A DNA stretch of 36,439 nucleotides from JAVBQG01 sp031549185. Lineage in GTDB: Bacteria; Synergistota; Synergistia; Synergistales; Synergistaceae. Every line of letters starts with the position of its first letter. Position 1 is the stretch's first letter. Shown piece after piece: positions 8,312 to 16,482 of the stretch. The notes under the pieces are model-generated. The model was not told the DNA's origin. It worked only from the letters and a program-made list of their open reading frames with translations, and did no database searches. Made by a program: the position numbers and the translations under genes. The DNA lies in NCBI GenBank assembly GCA_031549185.1, contig JAVBQG010000059.1:1-36439 (forward strand). The letters are read 5' to 3'.

Positions 8312-9664
8312 TCAAACGTCGAAGAATTGACCGCATGCCTCGTCGAGGGTCTTTTCCAAGCGCTCGCAGAAATCGTCGACCTGTTCCTTTGTGATGATCA
8401 GGGGCGGAGAGATCATGACGTGGTCGCCGTATGTGCCGTTGGCACTGCCGCCACCGGTATAGACCACGATGCCGTTTTCGAGTCCGCGCACCGTAATCCA
8501 CTCGGCCACTCTTTGCGAGGGCTCGAAGGTTTTTTTGCTCCCCTTGTCCGCCACGAACTCAAGGCCGGTCATCAGCCCAAAGCAGCGAACGTCGCCGACG
8601 ATCGGATATTTCAGCAACGGTTTCAACTTTCCCGCCAGATACTCGCCGACTACGCGCGCGTTCTCGAAAAGGTTCTCTCTCCGATAGACATCCTGCACGG
8701 CCAACCCCGCCGCACAGGACAGCGCATGGTGCCCGTACGTGTGTCCGTGTGCGAACTTCCCACTGCCTGCGTCGATTACGTCGTAAATCGTGTTTCTCAC
8801 GGCCAGGCCGCCCAGGGGGACATACCCCGCGGCCATTCCCTTGCCGAGCGTCATGATGTCCGGTATGGCCTCGAAGTGCTGGGCGCCGAAGGCTTTGCCT
8901 GTGCGCCCGAAACCCGTCATCACTTCGTCGTAGATCAGCAGAATATCATGCGCGTCACAGACTTCGCGAACGACCTTAAAATATTCCGAAGGCGGGCACG
9001 CGCCGGGGATGGACGAACCGATTATCGGCTCCATGATGAACGCCGCCACGTTTTCAGGCCCTTCCTGCAAGATGGCATACTCCAGCATTTGAGCGCAACG
9101 CACATCGCAGGACTCTTTTTCCAAGCCGAACGGACAACGATAGCAGTACGGCGCCGGTATACTCTTGGCGAAGCCGCCGAGATAAGGGACATAGTTTCTG
9201 CGCAGACTTGCGTTGCCGCTGATCGTCATGGTGCCGATCGTCCCGCCGTGATAACTCGGCTGGCGGGAGATGATCCTGTACTTCATACTCTTGCCGTCCC
9301 GCTCCATGAAATAAGTACGACAGAGCTTGATGGCGGTCTCGTTCGATTCGCTGCCGATCGCCGTGAAGTAGATCTTGTCGACCGACGGCGGCGTGATGGA
9401 CGAGATCGCCTCCGCCAGCTCCCTGGCAGGCTTGGTCGCCCAGCGCGAACCGTGGGCGAACTCGATCTTTCCTGTCTGTTCGGCCATTTTTTCGCCGATC
9501 TCCCGACGGCCGTGCCCGATGTTGCTGACAGCCGCACCGGAAGCGCCGTCCATGTAGCGCTTACCGTTTTCGTCGTAGAGATAAACCCCCTCGCCTCGCT
9601 CGATCGTGGGATAATGCCAGTGCAGGTTGCGATAGAAAACGTGATCGTTCGGACAGCCGCTCAC
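8312..9664 (-). CDS. Class III PLP-dependent aminotransferase (second paralogue)
   Basis: A paralogue of the enzyme at 5388 and about 450 residues long. Conserved parts (numbered from the upstream ATG at 9670) are GSESNETAIKL (107-117), SYHGGTIGT, DEVMTGFGRTG and the PLP lysine K277 in LGKGMAAGYVPLGG. The cysteines C176, C179, C188 and C192 repeat the CxxC-x8-CxxxC pattern of the paralogue. Start choice: ATG 9670 lies only one base behind AGGAGG, while the GTG two codons later (9664) has the ideal seven-base spacing, so I place the start at 9664. It is cotranscribed with the thiolase, 25 bases downstream of it. Two related aminotransferases in one pathway may serve different amino donors or successive steps. 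Confidence 0.9.
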   Translation of the reverse strand: MSGCPNDHVFYRNLHWHYPTIERGEGVYLYDENGKRYMDGASGAAVSNIGHGRREIGEKMAEQTGKIEFAHGSRWATKPARELAEAISSITPPSVDKIYFTAIGSESNETAIKLCRTYFMERDGKSMKYRIISRQPSYHGGTIGTMTISGNASLRRNYVPYLGGFAKSIPAPYCYRCPFGLEKESCDVRCAQMLEYAILQEGPENVAAFIMEPIIGSSIPGACPPSEYFKVVREVCDAHDILLIYDEVMTGFGRTGKAFGAQHFEAIPDIMTLGKGMAAGYVPLGGLAVRNTIYDVIDAGSGKFAHGHTYGHHALSCAAGLAVQDVYRRENLFENARVVGEYLAGKLKPLLKYPIVGDVRCFGLMTGLEFVADKGSKKTFEPSQRVAEWITVRGLENGIVVYTGGGSANGTYGDHVMISPPLIITKEQVDDFCERLEKTLDEACGQFFDV

Positions 9665-9689
9665 CTTCATCCCTCCTGAAAAACCTCGA

Positions 9690-10886
9690 CTAGATTCTTT
9701 CGCAGACTACGCTCATTCCAAGGCCCCCTGCGACGCAGATGGTCGCCAGGCCGTACCGCACTTCTCGTTCGCCCATCTCATGCGCCAGGGTCGTCAGGAT
9801 CCTCGCCCCGGACATCCCTAGAGGGTGACCAAGGGCGATCGCGCCTCCGTTGACGTTCAACCGGGCGGGATCGATGTCCAGCTCTTTCACGCAAGCCAGC
9901 GTCTGCGCGGCGAAGGCTTCGTTGATCTCGATCAGCCCGACCTCTTCAAGGTTCAACCCGCATTTTTTCAAGGCTTTTCGCGTGGCGGGGACTGGACCGA
10001 TCCCCATCGTCCTCGGGTCGACCCCGGCAGACGCATAAGCGACAATCCTCGCCATCGGTTTCAACCCGTATTTTTTCGCCGCCTCCCCCGAAGCGAGCAG
10101 GAGAGCGGAAGCCCCGTCGTTCCGACCGGAGCTGTTTCCGGCCGTCACGGTGCCATCCTTCTTGAAGGCGGGTTTCAGGAGTTGCAGTTTTTCCACCGTC
10201 GTGTCCCTGCGGGGAAATTCGTCGGTCTCGAATAAAACGCTCTCCTTTTTTCCCTTGGGAACGAGAACCGGCACGATTTCCTTTGCCAGGCGCCCGGAAT
10301 CGATGGCCGCGACCGCCTTTTTCTGGCTCGCACAGGCGAAGCGATCCTGTTCTTCGCGAGAAATGTCGAATTTTTCGGCGAGGAGCTCGGCGGTCATCCC
10401 CATAATCAGTTCCCCATATTTCTCGGAGGGTTGCGAGCGAGGCTGACTTTCGGTATTCGGGTCGAAGATCGTTGCATTTCCGACGTTCAGGCCGTAACGC
10501 GCATCCCTAAGATAGTACGGGGCGCAGCTCATATTCTCCACACCACCGCAAAGCACCACATCGCACTCGCCAAGCTGAATCTGCATCGCCCCGCAAACGA
10601 CTGCCTGCATTCCCGAGGAACATTGGCGATGCACCGTGTAAGCGGGGGTTTCCTCCGAAAGGCCGGCCAAAAGGGAGCTCACCCTTGCCACATTCGGGCA
10701 ATCCGACGATTGTTTGGTCTGCCCGAAAATCACCTCGTCGACTGCCCTCTTATCGAGATTCGTTTTTTCGATAACTCCCTCGATCACATGTTTTGCCAAT
10801 ATCTCGGGCGGAATATCTTTGATAGCTCCCCCCATTTTCCCGATCGGCGTTCGAACAGCTGCGACAATCAAGACCTCTCCGCTCAA
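9690..10886 (-). CDS. Acetyl-CoA acetyltransferase (thiolase)
   Basis: A 398-residue thiolase of normal length. The acylated cysteine is C89 in HRQCSSGMQAV; the other catalytic residues are H354 in GGAIALGHPLGMSGAR and C384 in ATICVAGGLGMS. NEAFAAQ is also present. It would cleave acetoacetyl-CoA or a similar 3-oxoacyl-CoA to acetyl-CoA, or run in the reverse direction. The start is TTG at 10886, seven bases after AAGGGGG, and no ATG fits. As the first gene of the block it lies behind copy 2 of the 54-bp element. With the CoA-transferase and aminotransferases it gives a complete route from a beta-amino or 3-oxo acid to acetyl-CoA. Confidence 0.94.
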   Translation of the reverse strand: MSGEVLIVAAVRTPIGKMGGAIKDIPPEILAKHVIEGVIEKTNLDKRAVDEVIFGQTKQSSDCPNVARVSSLLAGLSEETPAYTVHRQCSSGMQAVVCGAMQIQLGECDVVLCGGVENMSCAPYYLRDARYGLNVGNATIFDPNTESQPRSQPSEKYGELIMGMTAELLAEKFDISREEQDRFACASQKKAVAAIDSGRLAKEIVPVLVPKGKKESVLFETDEFPRRDTTVEKLQLLKPAFKKDGTVTAGNSSGRNDGASALLLASGEAAKKYGLKPMARIVAYASAGVDPRTMGIGPVPATRKALKKCGLNLEEVGLIEINEAFAAQTLACVKELDIDPARLNVNGGAIALGHPLGMSGARILTTLAHEMGEREVRYGLATICVAGGLGMSVVCERI

Positions 10887-10959
10887 GAAAACGCCCCCTT
10901 CCCTCTCTTCTGAATTCTATGAACCTGAAAAAATCTTAACCATAGGGGATGGTTGTTGG

Positions 10960-11013
10960 AATGTTTGGGAAAATAAACGAGGCTGTCATTTTTTGTATAA
11001 AAACACAATGCCA
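10960..11013 (-). promoter_or_regulatory. Copy 2 of the duplicated 54-bp cis element, upstream of the thiolase gene
   Basis: This aligns without gaps to 8258-8311. Here the dyad is imperfect (GTTTATTTTCCCAAAC on the minus strand, 10963-10978), while the flanking CCTCG/CCTTG bases, the TTTTTGTATAAAAA segment and the CAATG edge are kept. The thiolase TTG start lies 77 bases from the dyad. A TAGAAT hexamer (10914-10919 on the minus strand) could be a -10 without a good -35, as expected for an activated promoter. Conservation of a non-coding stretch in front of two transcription units of one pathway suggests an operator. Confidence 0.55.
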
Positions 11014-11412
11014 TCCGAGAGTGTCCGCCTCGCCGCCAAACTGCTCGATAACAAGGGCGACGTCGCGTTTACGATCAACCCGATGATCGCCGCAGCATGA
11101 TGAACTCCTGGTGTATTCGCTGTCGGAAGTATCCGCTGATCTTGCGAGAAGCCACTTTCATATCATGCGATCATCGAGAAGAGTCTGAAAAAAGTGATAT
11201 GCTCCCCTTAAAGTAGACAGTGGACGTAGTTCGCAGCAGAGTGGATCCCTATATTTTCTGTCATACTATCTGATGGTGAGAGTCCCACAGAACGACCGCG
11301 AGGAGTGATTGTCAGGTGGAGAGACAGGCGACATTCGGGATTTGGAGTATACGGGCCGCAAACGGACAACGAGGCGCGAGGAATTTTTGAAGGCGATGGA
11401 CGAAGTCGTTCC
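11014..11412. other. Gene-poor stretch with a possible IS3-type terminal scar
   Basis: No convincing gene is seen here. A plus-strand frame ending at 11100 codes about 29 residues and has no ribosome site. At 11200-11221 the sequence GATATGCTCCCC followed by TTAAAGTAGACAG resembles the outer end of IS3-family (IS150-like) elements, but no transposase is nearby and no second end was found, so it may be a solo scar. The region just before 11413 has no clear promoter. Confidence 0.3.
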
Positions 11413-11709
11413 ATGGAAGTGTATGTAAACCCGAACTGCAAAAAAGTCAGGGGTAGCCACATTCTGATAGTAAGCTGCGCTTACTGCAAATGTTTTATCG
11501 CCAGATACCAGAAGGTCGGCGAGAGTAATTTCGTAAAAATGTACAACGACAGGATCATCGAGGGCTCCATAGACTTTTCGCAGTATCACGGAGCCCTGTT
11601 CTGCCCAAACTGCGGCGAACGAATCGCCACACGGTATATTACGAAGATGGACAAAAAGGAAGCGTACAGGTTCGTGCCGTCCGCGTTTCATAAGAAGAGG
11701 GATCATTGA
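11413..11709 (+). CDS. Small conserved-looking zinc-ribbon protein, function unknown
   Basis: A 98-residue protein with two CxxC knuckles, C22/C25 (SCAYCK) and C64/C67 (FCPNCGER), spaced as in a zinc ribbon. It has a basic C-terminus, no signal peptide and no membrane segment. The ATG at 11413 was chosen because the first knuckle and the MEVYVNPNCKK start look natural; the frame is open further upstream and no strong ribosome site is visible. It stands alone on the plus strand between the thiolase promoter and a decayed reductase. It could be a nucleic-acid-binding or scaffold protein; I do not recognise a family. Confidence 0.6.
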   Translation: MEVYVNPNCKKVRGSHILIVSCAYCKCFIARYQKVGESNFVKMYNDRIIEGSIDFSQYHGALFCPNCGERIATRYITKMDKKEAYRFVPSAFHKKRDH

Positions 11710-11825
11710 AATGATTCGCCCGCATGCTTGGCAATAGCTGAAAGGCAGGCGCGATAAACCTGTCCTGCAGGGCCACCTCTGTTCCGCCTGGAGGAACGGA
11801 CAACACCGGCGGCCCAACGACGCTG

Positions 11826-12062
11826 CGGGGGCGAAAGCCAAGTTCGAGGATCAGTTCGACCGCCTGGGCACGGATGTTGATCGATTGGCGAGGGCATTGC
11901 ATGTATTGCGACCCCTGTGCCCCCTGCCCGGTCGGGATCGGCGTCGCGGACGCCACCAAGTTTCTGAATCTCGCCGTTGCCCAGGGCAGGCTGTCGGAGG
12001 CGGTTCGGAAGCATTACGCCGCACTCGCGCATAAAGCCGGAGGAGTGCGGCGAACGGGCATA
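11826..12062 (+). pseudogene. Remnant of an aldo/keto reductase with C-terminal [4Fe-4S] domain
   Basis: One frame (from 11831) encodes AKAKFEDQFDRLGTD, like the middle of aldo/keto reductases (QLERLGTDYID). Another frame, from about 11886, encodes CMYCDPCAPCPVGIGVADATKFLNLA and then VRKHYAALAHKAGG, the typical ferredoxin-like tail of these enzymes. The expected distance of well over 100 residues between the two pieces is missing, and the second cysteine cluster that should follow AHKAGG is lost. At least one internal deletion, a frameshift and a 3' truncation are therefore visible. The gene is dead. A short segment of dispersed repeat begins at its broken 3' end. Confidence 0.7.
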
Positions 12063-12110
12063 CAAACCAGCCTTAACGCATTACCCTTCAAGCCTTTGAT
12101 TTCAAATTGG
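12061..12110 (-). repeat. Dispersed repeat, copy A (about 50 bp)
   Basis: Read on the minus strand, this stretch matches 20642-20690 on the plus strand; the first 19 bases (CCAATTTGAAATCAAAGGC) are identical and about 41 of 49 match overall. Both copies are non-coding. Copy A begins exactly where the aldo/keto reductase remnant breaks off. The remaining bases to 12346 carry no gene I can support; only the GGAGGAG ribosome site of the next gene is clear. Confidence 0.6.
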
Positions 12111-12346
12111 TATGAAACACCCCGAGAACGAATTACGCGAGCGGGATATGCGCGTTCCCAAAACCATCTTTGCCCCACTCGAGCCGCTCCGCCGAATTGC
12201 CCCGTCATCCGGCGTAAATTTTTTGTCCCAAAATTTCAGCAAGTTCCGCTATCTCTGGTCGCCAACTCTGAGATACTGGAACAACTGAAGGGACGCAATA
12301 TTCAATTGTCATAAAAATAATTCGAATCCTAGAAGGAGGAGCCAGT

Positions 12347-15025
12347 ATGTCCGTCGAGTCACGCCGCTTGGAAGAGACCAGCACCGCCGTTCCGTGGAAG
12401 AAGTGGGGGCCATACCTGAGCGAGCGCCAGTGGGGCACCGTCCGCGAGGACTACAGCGAGGACGGCGATGCCTGGAATTATTTCCCCCACGATCACGCGC
12501 GCTCCCGCGCCTATCGCTGGGGCGAGGACGGGTTGGCGGGCATTTCGGACGACAGGCAGCTCCTCTGCTTCGCCCTTGCCCTCTGGAACGGCAGGGACCC
12601 CATCCTCAAGGAGCGCCTCTTTGGGCTGACCAACAGCGAGGGCAATCACGGGGAGGACGTGAAGGAGTACTACTTCTACCTCGACTCGACGCCCACCCAC
12701 TCCTTCATGCGCTATCTGTACAAGTATCCCCAGAACGCCTATCCGTATGAGCAGATCGTCAAAATCAACAGCGGGCGGGGGCGCGAGGAGCGCGAATTCG
12801 AGCTCCTCGATACCGGCGTCTTCGAGCAGGAGCGTTATTTCGACTGCTTCGTCGAGTACGCCAAGGCCGACCCCGAGGATCTTCTGATCGAAATCACCCT
12901 GGTCAATCGGGGATCGGAGGAGGCACAGGTCCACGTCCTCCCCACCCTGTGGTTCCGCAATACCTGGTCGTGGGAAGGCGATGCCCCTCGCCCGCTCTTG
13001 AAATCCCTCGGTCAAAAGGACGGTTTCGCGACGGTGATGGCCGAGCAGGAACGCCTGGGACAGCGGTATTTCTATTGCGAGGGCAGCCCGGAGCTGCTCT
13101 TCACCGAGAACGAGACCAACACGGAGCGCCTCTCGGGTCAACCCAACCCCTCGCCCTACGTCAAGGACGGCATCAATGCCTACGTAGTGGAGGGGAAAAC
13201 CGACGCCGTCAACCCGGATCTCTCCGGCACCAAAGTAACGGCTCGTTATATCCTCTCCATTCCGGCCGGCGCGTCGCAGACGGTGCGGCTCCGGCTCTCG
13301 CCTACCGCGCCCGGCAAAACAACCGGACCGTTCGGCTCCGCTTTTGCCAAAACAATGCAGGCGCGGAAAAACGAGGCGGACGAGTTCTACCGCGAGCTCG
13401 CCCCCGCCGGCATGAGCGAAGACGGCGCGCAAGTCATGCGGCAGGCGCTGGCAGGCATGCTCTGGTCGAAGCAGTTTTATTACTTCGATCTCAACCGTTG
13501 GCTGGAGGAGCGGGGCAACAACCCCTTCAAGGCAACCGACCGGCAGGCGCCCCGCAATGGCCAGTGGCACCACATGTACAACGCCGACATCATCTCCATG
13601 CCCGACAAGTGGGAGTACCCCTGGTACGCGGCCTGGGACCTGGCGTTTCATGCACAACCGCTGACGCTGGTGGATCTCGACTTCGCAAAGGGGCAGCTTG
13701 ACCTGATGCTCCGGGAGCACTATATGCACCCGAACGGCCAGATCCCGGCCTACGAATGGAACTTCGGCGACGTCAACCCGCCGGTACACGCCTGGGCGAC
13801 CATCTTCACCTATATGGTGGGCAAATACCAGGGCCGAAAGGACTTTCGCTGGCTGGAGCGTTGCTTCCAGAAGCTGCTTCTCAACTTCACCTGGTGGGTC
13901 AACCGGAAGGACAGGAACAACAAGAACGTCTTCGAGGGCGGTTTCCTCGGGCTCGACAACATCGCCGTGTTCGATCGCAGCAAAGAACTCCCCACCGGTG
14001 GCAATCTCGAACAGGCCGACGGCACCGCCTGGATGACCCTCTTCTGCCAGAACATGCTGGAGATCGCTTTGGAGCTGGCGGAGGAGGATCCCTCCTACAC
14101 CGAAATGGCGCTGAAATTTATGGAGCACACGATCTGGATCGCCTCGTCGATGACGCTCGGCACCGGCGGCGTCAAAATGTGGGACGAGGAGGACGGATTC
14201 TTCTACGATGTTTTGCGCCTGCCCGACGGCACGTCGGAACAGCTCAAGGTCCGCTCCGTCGTCGGATTGCTGCCGCTTTGCGCGGCGACGGTTTTCAGCG
14301 GTTCCATCATCGAGCGCTTTCCCGAGATCATGGTGCGCTTCCGCAATTTCCTCTCCTCCCGCTGCGACCTCGTCGAGAGCATTCAGGACGTCTTCGAGGA
14401 CGGAGTGGACGGCCGGCGCCTCTCCGCCGTTCTCAATCGAGACAAGCTGCGCCGGGTGCTGTCGAAGGTACTTGACGAGAGCGAGTTCCTCAGCCCCCAC
14501 GGCATCCGCTCGCTGTCGCGATATCACAAGGATCACCCCTACGTCTTTTCGGCAGGTGGGCAGGAGTATCGGGTCGAATACCTGCCGGCGGAGTCGGACA
14601 GCGGTATGTTCGGCGGCAACAGCAACTGGCGAGGCCCGGTGTGGATGCCGATCAACGCCATGCTGATCCGCGCGCTGGTCCACTACTACGGCTTCTATGG
14701 GGACGACTTCAAAATAGAATGCCCCACGGGCAGCGGCGTGGAGATGACACTCTATCAGGTAGCGGAAGAACTGGCACGCCGTCTGAACACCATTTTCATG
14801 CTCGGCGCCGATGGGAAACGCCCGGTGTTCGAGGGCATGGGGGCATTTCAGACCGACCCGCACTGGCGCGACAATATCCTCTTCTTCGAATACTTCGACG
14901 GCGAGACCGGCGCCGGCCTCGGGGCCAGCCACCAAACCGGCTGGACGGGCCTGGTGGCACGCAGCCTCCACCTCTTCGCCACCATCACGCCGGAGAGGGT
15001 TCTGGCATCGGGAAAGATTTTCTGA
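12347..15025 (+). CDS. GH63-like glycosidase (MGH1-type glucosidase)
   Basis: An 892-residue protein without a signal peptide, so probably cytosolic. The N-terminal part (about 1-340) holds the beta-sandwich typical of these enzymes, including LTNSEGNHGEDVKEYYFYLD and the TPTHSFMRYLYKYPQ stretch. The C-terminal (alpha/alpha)6 barrel shows WYAAWDLAFHAQPLTLVDLDFAK, PAYEWNFGDVNPPVHAWA, SNWRGPVWMPINAM and EYFDGETGAGLGASHQTGWTGL, which are hallmarks of the GH63/MGH1-like family. It probably hydrolyses an alpha-glucoside or mannosyl-/glucosyl-glycerate-type solute; the exact substrate cannot be told. The start follows AAGGAGGAG by seven bases. It stands alone, with a terminator behind it. Confidence 0.9.
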   Translation: MSVESRRLEETSTAVPWKKWGPYLSERQWGTVREDYSEDGDAWNYFPHDHARSRAYRWGEDGLAGISDDRQLLCFALALWNGRDPILKERLFGLTNSEGNHGEDVKEYYFYLDSTPTHSFMRYLYKYPQNAYPYEQIVKINSGRGREEREFELLDTGVFEQERYFDCFVEYAKADPEDLLIEITLVNRGSEEAQVHVLPTLWFRNTWSWEGDAPRPLLKSLGQKDGFATVMAEQERLGQRYFYCEGSPELLFTENETNTERLSGQPNPSPYVKDGINAYVVEGKTDAVNPDLSGTKVTARYILSIPAGASQTVRLRLSPTAPGKTTGPFGSAFAKTMQARKNEADEFYRELAPAGMSEDGAQVMRQALAGMLWSKQFYYFDLNRWLEERGNNPFKATDRQAPRNGQWHHMYNADIISMPDKWEYPWYAAWDLAFHAQPLTLVDLDFAKGQLDLMLREHYMHPNGQIPAYEWNFGDVNPPVHAWATIFTYMVGKYQGRKDFRWLERCFQKLLLNFTWWVNRKDRNNKNVFEGGFLGLDNIAVFDRSKELPTGGNLEQADGTAWMTLFCQNMLEIALELAEEDPSYTEMALKFMEHTIWIASSMTLGTGGVKMWDEEDGFFYDVLRLPDGTSEQLKVRSVVGLLPLCAATVFSGSIIERFPEIMVRFRNFLSSRCDLVESIQDVFEDGVDGRRLSAVLNRDKLRRVLSKVLDESEFLSPHGIRSLSRYHKDHPYVFSAGGQEYRVEYLPAESDSGMFGGNSNWRGPVWMPINAMLIRALVHYYGFYGDDFKIECPTGSGVEMTLYQVAEELARRLNTIFMLGADGKRPVFEGMGAFQTDPHWRDNILFFEYFDGETGAGLGASHQTGWTGLVARSLHLFATITPERVLASGKIF

Positions 15026-15109
15026 TGTAGCGTTTTCTCTGAAAAGGAGTCGCCACGGCAAGACCGCATCGATCTACGGATACCGGATCAAATAGGATTT
15101 TGGGTGGGC

Positions 15110-15146
15110 GGGTATCTCCCCATCCGGGAGATACTCGTGTTTTTTG
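15110..15146 (+). terminator. Rho-independent terminator of the glycosidase gene
   Basis: GGTATCTCC and GGAGATAC(T) arms (15111-15119 and 15127-15135) close a short C-rich loop and are followed by GTGTTTTTTG on the plus strand. It lies about 85 bases after the stop codon. No gene fits in 15026-15265. Confidence 0.8.
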
Positions 15147-15201
15147 CCAACGCGCCGCATGGCGTTGATTTGGCTACGGAATCAGGAACTTCCCGCGTTT
15201 C

Positions 15202-15239
15202 AAGAGACGGTTTGAAGGCTTCGGAAAACCGCCGTCTCT
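15202..15239 (-). terminator. Hairpin behind the PP2C gene, possible terminator
   Basis: AGAGACGG (15203-15210) and CCGTCTCT (15232-15239) form an 8-bp stem that can extend through AAACCG/CGGTTT pairing. It sits 27 bases past the stop codon of the PP2C gene. On the minus strand no T run follows, so it may protect the 3' end of the mRNA rather than end transcription. Confidence 0.4.
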
Positions 15240-15265
15240 CTCAAATCCGTTGCCGGTCAGCCATA

Positions 15266-16027
15266 TTACGCCTCGAGGACGAACAGGAACGACACGTTGT
15301 CGCCGCACTTCGCCGCGAACAACTTCCTCCGAAGGTCCTCGCAGGCGGCGAGCGCATCTTTGCAGGACAAGGATTCCTCGATCTCGTCGATCGGTAGGGC
15401 CTCCCAGACGCCGTCGCTGCAGGCGAAAAATTGATCCCCCTCCTGCAGCGGAAAGTCCCGGCAGAAGCACGCGGGCGCGGAGGGATCGTTCGCCATGATC
15501 CCCGCCGTGACGACGTTCTTGTGCGGGTGCGTCCGCATCTCCTCCTCGGAAATTTCGCCGCGGTCGAAGAGCTCCTGCACGCGCGAGTGATCGTGGGTCA
15601 GCTTGTCGAGAAAGCCGCCCCGGAATCTGTAGGCCCTGCAATCGCCCAGGTTAAAGGCGAATACGGTCTTTTTGCCCCTGTCGATCAGGGCACCCGCGAG
15701 TGTCGCCCCCATGCCCGCGAGCTCCGGCGACCGCCGCGCCGCCTCGCGCATCTCTTCGGAGGCCCTTCCCAAAATCGACGCCAGCCAGGCCTCGCCCTCG
15801 GTTCCAGCGGCTCCCGCAAACGCCTGCGCGACGATCCGAGCTGCCGCCGCTCCGCCCCGATATCCTCCCATGCCGTCGACTACGCAGAAAATTTCCCTCT
15901 CCGCCTCGATTTCGATATGGGACGGAGCCGTCATATCCGCCCCGCAGACCGCGCAGCCTCCGGCGAACAGGGCGTCCTCGTTCGCTTCCCTCATGCGGCC
16001 TCTGTTGGTATAAAAGACAGCTTTCAT
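15266..16027 (-). CDS. PP2C-type Ser/Thr protein phosphatase
   Basis: A 253-residue cytosolic PPM-family phosphatase. Motifs in order: RGRMREANEDA (residues 9-19), VVDGMGGYRGG (49-59, with the metal-binding DG pair), NLGDCRAYRFRGG (127-138), LTHDHSRVQEL (143-153), ACSDGVWEA (202-210) and CGDNVSFLFV (241-250). All metal-binding aspartates expected of the family (in NED, DGMGG, SDG and GDN) are present, so it should be active. The ATG at 16027 overlaps the FHA gene stop (ATGA) and follows a GA-rich ribosome site. A longer open frame upstream is an artefact of the high GC. It is the last gene of the kinase operon and would reverse the kinase's phosphorylation, much as PppA counters PpkA in type VI secretion control. 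Confidence 0.93.
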   Translation of the reverse strand: MKAVFYTNRGRMREANEDALFAGGCAVCGADMTAPSHIEIEAEREIFCVVDGMGGYRGGAAAARIVAQAFAGAAGTEGEAWLASILGRASEEMREAARRSPELAGMGATLAGALIDRGKKTVFAFNLGDCRAYRFRGGFLDKLTHDHSRVQELFDRGEISEEEMRTHPHKNVVTAGIMANDPSAPACFCRDFPLQEGDQFFACSDGVWEALPIDEIEESLSCKDALAACEDLRRKLFAAKCGDNVSFLFVLEA

Positions 16028-16482
16028 GCCCTCTCTCCCCCCGTTTCGACCAGAAGCTCGCAGGACTTCGAGAGCGCGACGAGGTCCCCCGCCTTCAGGG
16101 GGTGCCTCTGTCCCGCCTCCAGCCTCATGCCGTTGACGTAAGTCCCGTTCGTCGAGCCGACGTCCTCGATCGTCCACACCCCGTCCGAGCAGGCAATTTT
16201 CGCGTGCTCTCGCGAGACGGTTCCGCAAGAAGCGAACAAGTCTCTCCCTGCGCGCTCTCTTCCGAGAATGTCGCCATCGTGGATCGGCAGGGCACTGCCG
16301 CTCGCCACCGAAACCAAAACCAGGGCTATTCCCGCGGCATTGGGTCCAGGCGCTTCCGCGCTTGCGTTTTTTTCGACTTTTTCGACGGGCCTGATCCCCG
16401 AGATATCCCCCATACACCCGCGGCACTCGAGCTCGACCGGGGCGTTCTCCGCCCCGCACGTCTTACAGATCTTGATCTTCAT
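16024..16482 (-). CDS. Zinc-ribbon plus FHA-domain protein
   Basis: A 152-residue protein. The N-terminus is a zinc ribbon (C6, C9, C20, C23). A linker of about 30 residues with Ala and Pro leads to an FHA domain at about 52-148. Phosphothreonine-binding residues are in place: G74-R75, S90 and H93 in TVSREHAKI, and the STNGTYVNG turn (110-118). It should read phosphothreonines, most simply those laid down by the kinase of this operon, and act as an adaptor. It overlaps the radical SAM gene by 20 bases and the phosphatase gene by 4. The layout resembles GarA and Fha proteins, but the zinc ribbon and its neighbours set it apart. Confidence 0.92.
   Translation of the reverse strand: MKIKICKTCGAENAPVELECRGCMGDISGIRPVEKVEKNASAEAPGPNAAGIALVLVSVASGSALPIHDGDILGRERAGRDLFASCGTVSREHAKIACSDGVWTIEDVGSTNGTYVNGMRLEAGQRHPLKAGDLVALSKSCELLVETGGERA

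Noticed and set aside
11009..11100. A 29-codon plus-strand frame after copy 2 of the regulatory element
   Set aside because: No ribosome site, and its ATG is part of the conserved non-coding element.
11262..11330. Possible group II intron fragment (GATGGTGAGAGTCCCACAG)
   Set aside because: Only one short motif resembles intron domain I; no reverse transcriptase and no domain V hairpin are found nearby.
12205..12313. A 35-codon minus-strand frame with a natural-looking end (EIAELAEILGQKIYAG)
   Set aside because: It has no ribosome site, lies in a scarred region and is too short to assign; possibly a gene fragment, but not supportable.
12359..15061. A 900-codon open frame antisense to the glycosidase gene
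   Set aside because: It mirrors the sense gene codon by codon, has no family motifs, and is explained by high GC and codon bias. Similar antisense frames over 16884-18986, 31877-33673 and others were dismissed for the same reason.
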